Source: Cardinalis cardinalis (lineage: Eukaryota > Chordata > Aves > Passeriformes > Cardinalidae). From it: DNA of 64,000 nt. The notes beneath the pieces are model-generated. The model was not told where the DNA came from. It searched no databases and worked only from the letters and a program-made list of their open reading frames with translations. Both the position numbers and the translations under genes were made by a program. Shown piece by piece: positions 12,753 to 21,989 of the stretch; position 1 is the first letter of the stretch; each line of letters starts with the position of its first letter. The DNA lies in NCBI GenBank assembly GCA_014549065.1, contig JACDOX010000152.1:758989-822988 (forward strand). The letters run 5' to 3'.

Positions 12753-13013
12753 GCAGCNGCAGCAGCTGGAGCCGGGGCTCCTCATGTCTCAAGATTTCAG
12801 TTTGCTAACTTCGTTTCCAAACTTACAGAAGAAAATCAGGCCAAAACCAAGTATGCCTGTTAGTCCAACAGCTAAATTCGCACAGTAGATGTTTTCCCCT
12901 CTTTTTAGAGCTGGCATCAATAGCCCATGGGTTGGGGGGATTGTGTCCCAATGCCGTGAGAAGAGGTGACCACATTGGCTGTTGCTAAAAATAAATGTTC
13001 TGCACCTTTGCAG

Positions 13014-13103
13014 TAAGTCAAGGAACACCCTATAACCCCGATGGGCAGCCAATGGGAGGTTTTGTGATGGACGGCCAGCAGCACATGGGCATCCGAGCGC
13101 CAG
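13014..13103 (+). CDS. MEIS1: MEIS1 exon: VSQG...GIRAP segment after the homeodomain
   Basis: This 90-nt exon opens in phase 1: the G from the previous exon plus TA makes the Val codon. It encodes [16 protein letters not shown]...[14 protein letters not shown], a Gly/Pro/Gln-rich stretch that is the hallmark of the MEIS C-terminal region. MEIS2 has a similar stretch with Ala-Tyr-Ser-Pro-Glu in place of Pro-Tyr-Asn-Pro-Asp, so this is MEIS1. The exon ends in ...GCGCCAG|GTAAGC, a strong donor, again in phase 1. The acceptor TTTGCAG|TAAGTC also contains GTAAGT across the junction, so this boundary reads as both an acceptor and a donor. In the protein this segment links the DNA-binding homeodomain to the alternative tails. 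Confidence 0.97.
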
Positions 13104-13466
<363 letters not shown>

Positions 13467-13656
13467 GTAAGTACAAACAAGGTCTTTGTTCTCACTGTGT
13501 CCGAGGGATATTTGTCTTCTTGCATTTCCCTATGTTCTCCCTGCCCATAGCCTCATGCTTGTTCCTTCCTTTCCATCCATCCATCCTACGCCTGGGCTCC
13601 TTTGGGTTTTCTCTCCCTCTGGTTCAGCTCAAGCTTTCCAAGCTCCCAAACCCCCA

Positions 13657-13718
13657 GCGCGCGCGCGCGCCGTACATTGACGCTGCCATACATCGACGCC
13701 GCCATACATTGATGCTAT
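13657..13718 (+). repeat. Alternating (GC)7 run followed by a 16-bp triplicate
   Basis: An alternating GC stretch fills 13657-13670. It is followed by three 16-base units at 13671-13686, 13687-13702 and 13703-13718, with the shared form C(G/A)TACAT(T/C)GACGC and CpG-to-TpG type differences. It lies 190 bp downstream of the cassette exon. Alternating GC DNA is prone to the Z form. Confidence 0.85.
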
Positions 13719-14599
13719 TATCCATCCCTGAGCACATGACAAAACAAGGAGCAGCCAGGGAGGTGGGGGAGCCCGTCGTCTTGGCAACAGACTGATTTGC
13801 AAAATGTAAGCGGTCTGCAGCAGCACAGGGAGAGGAAAGAGCATGTCCCCAAAGTGTCATAAATCTGTCTAACCGCAGTTGATGCATGAGTTACATTTCT
13901 CCCGCTAACCTGCAAGACACCAAAAAAGCCAAACAGAGACTTCTCATGGGGTAGGGAAAAAAAAGCCAAGCAAAACCCAGCAGCTTCACTTAGTTGCATT
14001 TTGGAAAGCAATGGATGAAACTTTGATTTTTTTCTTTTTTTTTTCAAGTTTATTTCTCTTTGTCTGTCCGTCATAATGGGATTACGTGTGGCAAAGGAAA
14101 AAGAGAGAATACAAAATAGAGGTGTGCGCAGCAGGCTATGGAGCTTAGCCCAGGCTAATTGACTATATCCAAATTAAGTATGCCATCACTTGCAGTGTGA
14201 CAAATGGATTTGACTTATTCAGTATACAAAAATAGAGATCATTAATGCAATCTTCAGTGGCAGACCTCGCAAAGGAAGCCTAGAAAAACTGTCCCAGTTT
14301 TTTTTTTTCCTTCTTGTCTTTTTCAAGGGAAAAATACATTATACAAATTTTTGGGTTTTGTTTTGTTTTTTTAATAGTTAAGTGGGTTGAAACACCAAGA
14401 CACTTGGTACCATGTTTAAATGGTGCCTTATTCTGTTTCTCCTGCTCTTTTTCTGGAGTTAAAAGAGTTATTTCAGCATCTTTGTTGTGCCCCCAGCCTA
14501 TATTAACATAGGGTTTGAAGTTACCCAGGGCGAGTCTATTTCATAGTAGTCTTCTCTGAGCCCAAGTCAAAACTAAGTTTTAACAATTAGCTGTGAAAA

Positions 14600-14860
14600 C
14601 ATTCCTCTGAGCTTGGGAATGCAATAGCCTTATTACCTCATCATGAAAATTTCTAGCTTAGTTAATTTAAATATTGTTTCTTAGTTTCTGGGTCAATTAA
14701 ATTTAAATGATGTATTTTATGCTTCGTGACCAATTAAATTAATAGGTTATTACAAAAAATATTATCATCTTTTTTGATTAAAGAGCTGTGAGTACAGTAT
14801 ATTTTATAAGCAATTTTCATTAGTTCAAAACTGTTCCTTTAGGCTAGATTAAGCAGCTAT
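14600..14860 (+). promoter_or_regulatory. AT-rich, homeodomain-motif-dense block in the last intron (enhancer candidate)
   Basis: Repeated cores such as CAATTAAATTTAAATGATG, ACCAATTAAATTAATAG and TTGATTAAAG cluster within 260 bp. Such clusters are typical of conserved non-coding elements near developmental genes. The call rests on composition and motifs only. Confidence 0.3.
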
Positions 14861-15937
14861 TCATTGCTAGAGCCTTGAGACCTGATTCCAAGGTGTTCGG
14901 CGCATTCACAGTGCGCTCTTACTTAGAACTAAAGCCAATTGAACCTACTTAGCAATAGNGTATGCCTTTCACCCTTGATGATTATGGAGCTTATAGCTCT
15001 CCGAAACAATACACCTGTCAGTTCCCATCAGCTACAGCAATCCAAGCAGAAGGCAGAGGCCCACAGAAAGCAGGAGGTTTTATTGTTTTAGGTCCAATTT
15101 TTTTCTTATTGTTCTCTCAAACCCACTGAAAGGTTTGACTGAGTTGGGAGTCTGATTTTTTTGCAGCCAGAGGTGATCAGGGGGGTAAAGAAATAATTGA
15201 TAACTGTTATTGATTATGTATATATTTTTAATGTGTCTAAAAATACGAGTTTGACTTAGCAATCATACTTAGTAATCCTATCAATTTCGGCTTCGTATGA
15301 GGCCTTTGTTCAGTGATGTATGTCCTTGCTGGATTGCATCTCTTTGAATGGCACAAATATTTGGGACAGATTCCAAGAGATCAGGCTCAAGAGCTAAATA
15401 AATAGCTGTTGATAAACCTTGGCACCTATTTAACCCATTGCTTCTCCCAAGCCCCTCGTTAGCTGCTGCAGATTCTCTGCCTTTTATTCCCAGCGTGCTT
15501 TTGCAAGTGGAGAGGCGAAGGCAGGTGGCTAGAGTAAGGCCATGTGGAATGGAGCCCACCTGAGAGCCCTCCGTGTGGCATTAGCCATCTTCAGGCTGGC
15601 ACCGCCTCTGGCATGCGTCCAGATCAGGAACATCTCCATTACATACATTCCTAACCATAAAGGCAGAAAGCTGTTTTGTCTCCATAAACTCTGGATTTGG
15701 AAGAGGGGGGATGTTCTTGGGGGTTCTTTTTGACCTGGGGGCCATTCCTGTTGCCGTCACTGTGAGCCCATACACAGACTCCCAGCTGCACAGAGGCAGC
15801 GGCACTCACGCGCCCGCGACTCTGTGCCCCGCCTCGGGCTGGAGCCCGGCCTCCCTATGCCCCAGCGGAGCAGCTTCACAGCCCAGTGCCACAGCCAGTC
15901 CCACCACTCACCGCCACCTCTTTCTCTCCCTTTGCAG

Positions 15938-16221
15938 GGCTGCAAAGTATGCCAGGGGATTATGTGTCTCGGGGTAGTCCAATGGGTATGAATATGGGAC
16001 AGCCAAGCTATACGCCGCCCCAGATGCCCCCCCATCCTGCTCAGCTGCGTCATGGCCCCCCCATGCATACCTACATTCCTGGACACCCTCACCACCCAGC
16101 GATGATGATGCATGGAGGACCACCCCACCCTGGAATGCCCATGTCAGCATCAAGCCCCACAATGCTTCATACCGGCGAGCCAGCAGTGAGCGGACAAGTG
16201 ATGGACATTCATGCTCAGTAG
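15938..16221 (+). CDS. MEIS1: MEIS1 terminal exon: long activating C-terminus (MEIS1B-type)
   Basis: The exon follows CTCTTTCTCTCCCTTTGCAG. Spliced from 13103 it completes a Gly codon, then gives 93 residues starting LQSMPGDYVSRGSPMGMNMG and ending GQVMDIHAQ, with TAG at 16219-16221. The segment is rich in Pro, His, Met and Gly, with PPQMPPHPAQLRHGPPMHTY followed by histidine-proline and methionine runs. In the MEIS family this long tail carries the transcriptional activation function of MEIS1B. Compared with the mammalian tail as I remember it, there are scattered conservative changes such as GDYVSRGS for GEYVARGG. If the cassette exon is included, this exon becomes 3' UTR. Confidence 0.97.
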
Positions 16222-16627
16222 CTTAAGGGAAATACACGTTGTCTGCAACGATGGTAGATTTCAAACATTGTCTTTCTGCAATGACTATGGAGTTCTTGGC
16301 ATCAACTTTGGACCAAGGGATGTTCCAATTCTTCACAGGGACCCTGAAAAGCAGGAAAACACCAACTGAAGTCAACTTCTGGGGACATGCTGAATACCTA
16401 TATAAGACATTAAGAAAACAAAGAGTGAAATATTGTAAAATGCTATTATACTGTTATCCATATTGCGTTGTTTCTTATAGATTTTTTAAAAAAAATGTGA
16501 AATTTTTCCACACTATGTGTGTTGTTTCCATAGCTCTTCACTTCCTCCAGAAGCCTCCTTACATTAAAAAAGAAGCCTTACACTTATCCTGCAAATGACA
16601 GAAAGGGCTTATTTGCAGGATTTTTAG

Positions 16628-16635
16628 AGCATTAA
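16628..16635 (+). promoter_or_regulatory. miR-155 8-mer seed match in MEIS1 3' UTR
   Basis: The bases AGCATTAA complement the miR-155 seed plus the A opposite position 1. MEIS1 has been reported as a miR-155 target in human blood progenitors. Whether this particular site is the conserved one is not checked. Confidence 0.4.
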
Positions 16636-16691
16636 AATAACTATGTCAGGCAGAAGAATCTTTCTTCTATCCTAGGATTTCAGCCATGCGC

Positions 16692-16779
16692 ACTCTTTCT
16701 CTCCCCCTCCCTCCTCCTCTGTCCGTCTTTCTTCTCTTTCTCTGCCTTTCTCCCCATCTCTCTCCCTCTCTCTCTTTCT
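16692..16779 (+). repeat. Pyrimidine (CT/CCT) tract in MEIS1 3' UTR
   Basis: About 88 nt are almost all C or T and end in TCTCTCTTTCTAG. This is a candidate PTB-binding tract and an acceptor-like sequence inside the 3' UTR. Confidence 0.8.
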
Positions 16780-17163
16780 AGCCTGGGGCATGAATTTGCA
16801 TGTCTAATTCATTTACTCACCATATTTGAATTGGCCTGAACAGATGTAAATCGGGAAGGATGGGAAAAACTGAAGTCATCAACAATGATTAATCAGCTGT
16901 TGCAGGCAGTGTCTTAAGGAGACTGGTAGGAGGAAGCATGGAAACGGAAAGGCAGTGTATTTGAAGCCTAATTGTCACATCAGAGCATCCTTGTCCCCAT
17001 GCAGCAACCACCACCTTGTACATCACTTCCTGTTTTATGCAGCTCAAAACATGGACTGAAGATTTATTTTTAATATGTTGACTTTCCTTCTGGGCAAGAC
17101 ATCAGTCATGTGTGCATTTTTTTTTCCATAGTCCCATCATGGAGCATTTATGTATACATTGTA

Positions 17164-17169
17164 AATAAA
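17164..17169 (+). terminator. MEIS1: Poly-A signal AATAAA (proximal)
   Basis: A canonical hexamer lies 943 nt after the stop. It overlaps a TGTAAATA Pumilio-type motif and is followed by T/GT-rich sequence. Confidence 0.55.
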
Positions 17170-17472
17170 TTTTGTGCAAAAAGGACTGGAAAAATGATCT
17201 GTATTATTGCAATTTTTTGTAAAAGTAGCAGTTTGGTATGAGTTGGCATGCATACAGATTTACTAAGTGGGATAAGCTAATTATACTTTTGTTGTGGTTA
17301 AACAAATGCTTGTTGATAGCCTTTTTCTATCAAGAAACCAAGGAGCTAATTATTATTAATAATAATCATTGCACACTGAGTCTTAGAGTTTCTGATTGAA
17401 ACAGTTTGGATTGTATAATAACTCAAAGCCCAGTTGTAGTAGTTTGAGTGCAGTAATGAAATCTGAATCTAA

Positions 17473-17478
17473 AATAAA
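17473..17478 (+). terminator. MEIS1: Poly-A signal AATAAA (middle)
   Basis: A canonical hexamer lies inside an A-rich stretch and is followed by ATTATTTTTTGTCATGGTG, a T/GT-rich downstream element. Confidence 0.45.
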
Positions 17479-17722
17479 AACAAATTATTTTTTGTCATGG
17501 TGACTCCACTGCTTGCAAAATTTGTTTCCTGTCCCCGTGCAGTATTTGTAGCCATTCTACCCCAGGCTGAGAGCTGAGCATCTACAAAATTTAGATTACC
17601 TATCATTTACTATTTAAATATCAGCGTCATATTTAAAGAATGTAAAACTAATGCTACGCTGCATAAAGAAACTTTCTTGGAACTTGCACTGTAAATTGTC
17701 AGGATGGGAACTGTTGCCTTTT

Positions 17723-17728
17723 AATAAA
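17723..17728 (+). terminator. MEIS1: Poly-A signal AATAAA (distal)
   Basis: A canonical hexamer in TTTTAATAAATGTAAT, about 1.5 kb after the stop. It is the most distal convincing signal before the sequence changes character. Another AATAAA at 17863 is possible. Confidence 0.5.
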
Positions 17729-17750
17729 TGTAATATCGTAGGGCATTATT

Positions 17751-18849
17751 GGACCTAAACTTGTAAATAGTGTTACCCCCTCTCCCTCCCAAATTATAGT
17801 CTAATACACAGTTCAGATTTTTGAGTTTCTTACTGGAATTGAGCATACTGAGGAAGGAGGAAAATAAAACTTGGCAAACATTGCCTGGGCAACGCATGTC
17901 TGTAAGGGGACGAGGTGCTGCTGGACCTCTGCGAGCAAGGCCAGTGCAGACCCTCATTAACCAATTTCCTCTCGCACTTGTGCTTTCTGCACCCCAGCCA
18001 GCGAGTGGGAGAGCCCCGGCCGGCCTGTGCAGGCTGCGAGACCTCGTTTGCTTTAAGTAAAGTCACAGCTATAGAAGAAAAAAGAGAGATTCCTCGGGCT
18101 AGGAANATGACACAAATATCTTAATTAAGGCAAAATAGTGCAACCCCCCCCAGCCTTTCCCAAGCCAGTTGGCACCCCCCGGGTTGCAGGGCAGGCTCCC
18201 GGGGGGCCCCTGCTCTGCNGGTACCCCCGGGCTGGGCAGATGCAGGGGTGCAGCCAGAGCTGCAGGCAGGCAGTGCAGACCTTTCTGAATGAGGCAGGCC
18301 ACCAAAGGGGGACCTCTCCCAAAGGGGGACCTCTCCTCCCCAGCTGGGACTTCCTTTCACTCTTTTTTTTTTTTTTAAACTCTGAAAATATCCCAAAATT
18401 TCCTTTTTTCCCTACAAATTCCCCCCAAACTGCCTGAATTTACCATTTTTCCTATAAATTCCTTTTTTTTAACTCTGAATTTACTTTTTTTTTTTCCTTC
18501 TCCTTTTCCCCCGTTTTTTTAAAGGGCCGCTGTACCGCCAAGGAGGCTGAACATCCCGGCTCCCTCTTTGTGAGGCCAGAGTAATGACATTTTTCTGCCA
18601 AAACGTAGATGAACGGGGCTCGCTTTTTTGCTTTTGTTCTTTGGTTTTGTTTCGTTTTGTTTGTTTTGTTTTTATGTGTTTGGGGTTTTTGGGTTTTTTT
18701 AAGATTTCTTGAAAGACAAAAACAAACCGCCCTCTCGCAGGCGAGGGCACACGCGTCCCTTCTCGCAGCCGCTGCGAAGTGGGGCACAGACCTTCCTCCA
18801 TGGGACCTTTTTTTTTTTTTTTGGAGGGGGGCACATTTCAAATTAAACC
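17751..18849 (+). other. Immediate downstream flank of MEIS1
   Basis: Non-coding sequence with GC-rich patches (17990-18350), T-rich runs, and an exact 17-bp tandem duplication at 18304-18337 (core AAAGGGGGACCTCTCC). Single N bases occur at 18106 and 18219. No gene was recognised. Confidence 0.7.
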
Positions 18850-19130
18850 CACTATTACATCCCAAGACATTTAATCAGCTGTAATTATTACACATTCAAA
18901 ATGAAGAATATGCCTTGACAGTATTTTTATTGTTATTGTTCATCGCATGATGTTAGACAGCTTCAGAGGCACAGGAAAGAGAAGTAAACGGGTTACAAAT
19001 AGGGAATTATCCCTCGTTTAGCATTAAAATTCATTTAGATAAAATTGCCACAAACATTTAAATGGGAAGATTAGTTCCCCCTCACGCCTTATTGCACTCT
19101 CTCAATGGCTCCGTTAAGAACATTTTACAC
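18850..19130 (+). promoter_or_regulatory. AT-rich candidate conserved element with MEIS and HOX-type motifs
   Basis: The block contains a MEIS half site TGACAG at 18916-18921, nine bases from TTTTATTG at 18925-18932, and several TAAT/ATTA cores. It borders the first CpG-rich segment. The composition resembles developmental enhancers, but conservation was not tested. Confidence 0.3.
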
Positions 19131-19329
19131 GTTGGAAATTCCGCCTTTTCGGGCCGCTCGCTGTTTCCTAGCTACCCTCCTTTCACCGCACCGGGGGGGC
19201 CCGGAGAGGCCCGGCAGGGTCGCTCGGCTGCGCCTCCGCTGCTCTCCGCGGCCCTGGAGGCTGCGCGGGGGCGGAGTGCGGGAGCGGGCGCGGCTCGCAG
19301 CCCCGCTGTCCTGCCGCTGCCCGCCGCCG

Positions 19330-19408
19330 AGGAGCAGCAGCAGCAGCAGGAGGAAGAGGAGAAGGACGAGGACGAGGAGAAGAAGGAGGAGGAGGAGGAG
19401 GAGGAAAG
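19330..19408 (+). repeat. Purine (CAG/GGA/GAC) triplet-rich tract
   Basis: A run starts with AGCAGCAGCAGCAGC and continues as GGA/GAA/GAC triplets, nearly all purine on the + strand. It is a triplex- or quadruplex-prone low-complexity tract. Confidence 0.85.
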
Positions 19409-19544
19409 CCGTCTTCGACTGCCATCTCTTGGGGGCTCGGGAGAGTGACCAGGGGGGGAATGCGGGGGCTTCGGGGCCGCCCGCGGAGCGCCGCGGATGT
19501 TGCGCGTTGCCGGACTAAAGTTTGCGCAGCCTTCAGCGACGCTC

Positions 19545-19680
19545 TGTTTTGTTGATTTTGATTTTGTTTTTTGGTTGGTTTTTTTGTTGTTGTTGTTTGG
19601 GGTTTTTTTTTGGTGGTGGTGGGGTTTTTTGGTTTTTGGTTTTTGTTTTTTTGGGTTTTTTTTGGTTTTTTGTTTTTACT
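19545..19680 (+). repeat. G/T-only low-complexity tract
   Basis: For about 135 nt the + strand is almost only G and T (patterns TTTTTGG, TTGTTG, GGTGGTGG), within CpG-rich flanks. The strand asymmetry is extreme, and the tract inflates spurious open frames on both strands. Confidence 0.85.
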
Positions 19681-20633
19681 GGCCCCGATTTCCCGCGTCC
19701 CCCTTTTATTTTTGTGCCTCCCCCGGGCGCAGTGCCCCGCTGAGCGGGGTGCGTGCGCTGCCGCGCAAGGCGAGCGCAGCGCTCTTCCGTCCCACCCTTT
19801 CCCAGAGGATGGAGAGGGGCCAGACCCCTCAGCGCGGAGTTCGAGCGCACCGCTGCGCGGGGCCTTCCCTGCGTCTGGTCGGGGCACCCTCACCCCCAAG
19901 CGGGTTTTTCTGGGGGGACGGCGAGTTCCAGCCAAGCTGAGCGGGGCGGACAGAGTCCCACTCCAGGCAGAGGGACTCGCGTGGGGTGTGCCTGCCCTGC
20001 CGGCTCGCCCGTGCCACCCGCAGCCGCTGGTACTTTTGGGCTCAGAAGAGGCACTTTTCGGCTGCGCTGTGAATAGTTCCACTCCTGGCGCTGTTGCGCG
20101 TTAAGTTCCCGCTACTGGGGCCTTGCTCCGCGCGTCCTAAACCTGCGTGGAAAACAGAAAAATATTTTTCTACTCCCCTGACCTTGCTACGCCGCCCGTG
20201 ATGATAACGTATATATATTTATATTTATAGTCGTATATTAAATCGAATGGACGTTTCCCGCGGGCCGGGAGGAGGCGGCTGTCCCCGGCCGCAGGCAGGG
20301 ACGAGCCGTGCGTGGCGCGGAGCGGGGGCGATCGCTCCTGGGGTGGGAGCTCCCGGTGCCTCCTGGAGGTGGCTGCTCAGCTCCCGGCCCGGGCTGGTGC
20401 TTTACGTGTGACAGCCAGCAAGCCCTCCCCGTCACTTTAATGCGTGTGGAAATACCCGCATGCCTGTGTGGCAGCTGCTTCCAAAGCCCCAACTAACTCT
20501 TTTGGAAGAGCAGGACGAAAAGAGTGAAAGGCGAAAGAAAGACTGTTCATTTTTTCCTTTGGTGCCATTTTGGATGTCATCTGTTACCTTGGTGACTGTG
20601 CTCAGCCCCCAAAGCCCCTGGATTGTTAGGGGG

Positions 20634-20651
20634 AAAAAAAAAAAAAAAAAA
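20634..20651 (+). repeat. Poly-A run (18 nt)
   Basis: An uninterrupted A run follows GGGGG. No retrocopy upstream was recognised. Confidence 0.9.
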
Positions 20652-20754
20652 GCATGCTATTTCTGCACCGTCATTTATCACTGTCACCGCATAATGATTC
20701 CCCTCGCAGCTCCTTATTGATGTTTGTAATTGCATTATCTCATAAAGGGAGGGG

Positions 20755-21440
20755 GTGGCGGGCCGGGATGATCAATGGAACCGCGCCGTGCATGCCGGGG
20801 TCAGGGGCTGCGGGAGGCGGCGGGGCCCCCCCGGACCCTCCCGGCCCCTCCCCGGCCCCGCTCCCCGCCTGGCAGACAAGTCCCGGGCAGCGCCCGGAGC
20901 GCGGCCCCGGCAGCCGGCGTGCAGAGCCAGTGCAGCTCCCGGCGGGGCCGTCCTGCTGGGACCCNCCAGTCCGGGGAGAGGAAGTGGGGGAAAAAAATAG
21001 GGCTCTAGCAAGGGGAAAAAATTGAAGTGGGTACAGTGTGATTTGGCTAGGAGAAAAACCTACTGGTGAATTCTACCCCCAAATCCCGAATACCCGCATG
21101 GAGGACTGCGGTGCGGGGGTCCTGCGGTGGGACTCCTTGGGGGCCCTTCGCCGCGGTATCCCCTCGGCCGCGGCGGATGCGCGGGGCCCCCGCGGCGCGA
21201 AGTGGCGGCCGCCCCGGGGAAAGTCCTGCGGCGGGGAGCGCTGCCGAGCGTACCGGCTGAGCTGGGGAGGGTGGAACAGGACGGGCATGGGCCCCCTCGG
21301 CGAGGAGGAGAAGGTCCCAGAAACGCGGCTCGTTTTCCGCATTCAGCGGGTTCTTGTACCGGTTTCTTTCTGCCGAGCGCTCTTTCGAGACGGCAGTGCT
21401 GCCGCAAACCCCCAAACCGAAGCAGCCCACGGGGGATCTT
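20755..21440 (+). promoter_or_regulatory. CpG-rich segment 2 (CpG island candidate)
   Basis: Two very CpG-dense parts (20755-20960 and 21095-21440) include GCGGCGCGAAG- and CCGCGGCGGATGCG-like runs. A TATAAA follows at 21470. The segment might be a promoter on the + strand, but no transcript is visible from sequence alone. Confidence 0.6.
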
Positions 21441-21469
21441 CCTGCTCTCCCTTCTCTCTCCCTCGGCTC

Positions 21470-21475
21470 TATAAA
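21470..21475 (+). promoter_or_regulatory. Candidate TATA box at the edge of CpG segment 2
   Basis: CTCTATAAAG follows the CpG-rich block at the transition to AT-rich sequence, and would place a start near 21500 on the + strand. It is a single short motif with low specificity. Confidence 0.25.
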
Positions 21476-21863
21476 GATTACCAACGAAGTAAAGATTAAC
21501 TCATTTCTCCCCCTCGTCGCCGCGCAAAAGTTCGATTTCCCAGCCATTTTCCCAGAGGACGAGCCATTGCACCCCATAACCCGGGACTTGGCGGTACCAA
21601 AGCCGAGCCAGAACAGAAGGATGCTGGTTTTGCCGCAACCATCCTAGGCAGTGCCGGAGCCTCCCTTTCAGGCGCCGCGCTAAACCGAGGGGAGAGAGCA
21701 AAATCCTGCTTGTCCTTTACCGCATTGATCAGCTTTCTCCCCAGGTTTCCCCCTCTTTAATCTTCCCTTGGAAATTTAGCAACGCTTTAATTTGGAGGTA
21801 ATACAGCCCAAGTGTTATCTCTCTTTTTCCTATACGTACATATATAGAGAAAAGGAAAAAAAA

Positions 21864-21865
<2 letters not shown>

Positions 21866-21903
<38 letters not shown>
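21866..21903 (+). repeat. (CA)n microsatellite, 19 repeats
   Basis: A perfect AC dinucleotide run of 38 nt is followed by a short GTACGCACGCGC and TATATA stretch. Confidence 0.95.
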
Positions 21904-21905
<2 letters not shown>

Positions 21906-21989
21906 ACGCACGCGCCCGTATATATACATATATATTTTTTCCATATTTCTTCCAGGAATGAGGGTTGGCGCTACCATTAGCCTTGTAAA

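Larger units (their letters stand above)
11883..13013 (+). other. MEIS1: MEIS1 intron between post-homeodomain exons
   Basis: The intron runs from the alternative donors (GC at 11802, GT at 11883) to TGCACCTTTGCAG at 13013. It contains a perfect CRE palindrome at 12745 next to a short CAG-rich stretch. No other gene is seen in it. Confidence 0.9.
13467..15937 (+). other. MEIS1: Last MEIS1 intron
   Basis: The intron runs from GTAAGT at 13467 to CTCTCCCTTTGCAG at 15937. It contains an alternating GC run with a 16-bp triplicate at 13657-13718, and an AT-rich block rich in TAAT/ATTA cores at about 14600-14860. The last 400 bp before the terminal exon are GC-richer. No additional exon was recognised. 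Confidence 0.9.
16222..17750 (+). other. MEIS1: MEIS1 3' UTR (end approximate)
   Basis: Non-coding sequence follows the stop up to the last likely poly-A signal at 17723-17728. It includes a long pyrimidine tract, a perfect 8-base match to the miR-155 seed target (AGCATTAA, 16628-16635) and a Pumilio-type TGTAAATA at 17160-17167. A second TGTAAATA at 17762 would count only if the transcript extends further. The true 3' end cannot be fixed from sequence alone. Confidence 0.75.
19135..20420 (+). promoter_or_regulatory. CpG-rich segment 1 (CpG island candidate)
   Basis: Three CpG-dense parts (19135-19520, 19680-20115, 20245-20410) are separated by a GT-rich tract and an AT-rich patch. Few TpG-type decay products are seen, unlike the surrounding desert. 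CpG islands outside gene bodies near developmental genes often act as lncRNA promoters or polycomb-bound sites. Long frames that cross it are low-complexity and not credible proteins. Confidence 0.6.

Noticed and set aside
15757..16128. 123-codon minus-strand frame over the MEIS1 terminal exon
   Set aside because: It is a shadow of the real exon, whose codon bias keeps the opposite strand free of stops.
16225..16231. miR-204-type seed match AAGGGAA just after the MEIS1 stop
   Set aside because: It lies within a few nucleotides of the stop codon, where ribosomes usually prevent silencing complexes from acting.
19183..20082. 299-codon open frame on the minus strand
   Set aside because: It is Lys/Asn/Thr-rich where it crosses the G/T tract and Ala/Arg/Pro-rich elsewhere. 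It has no domain, and its length is explained by base composition.
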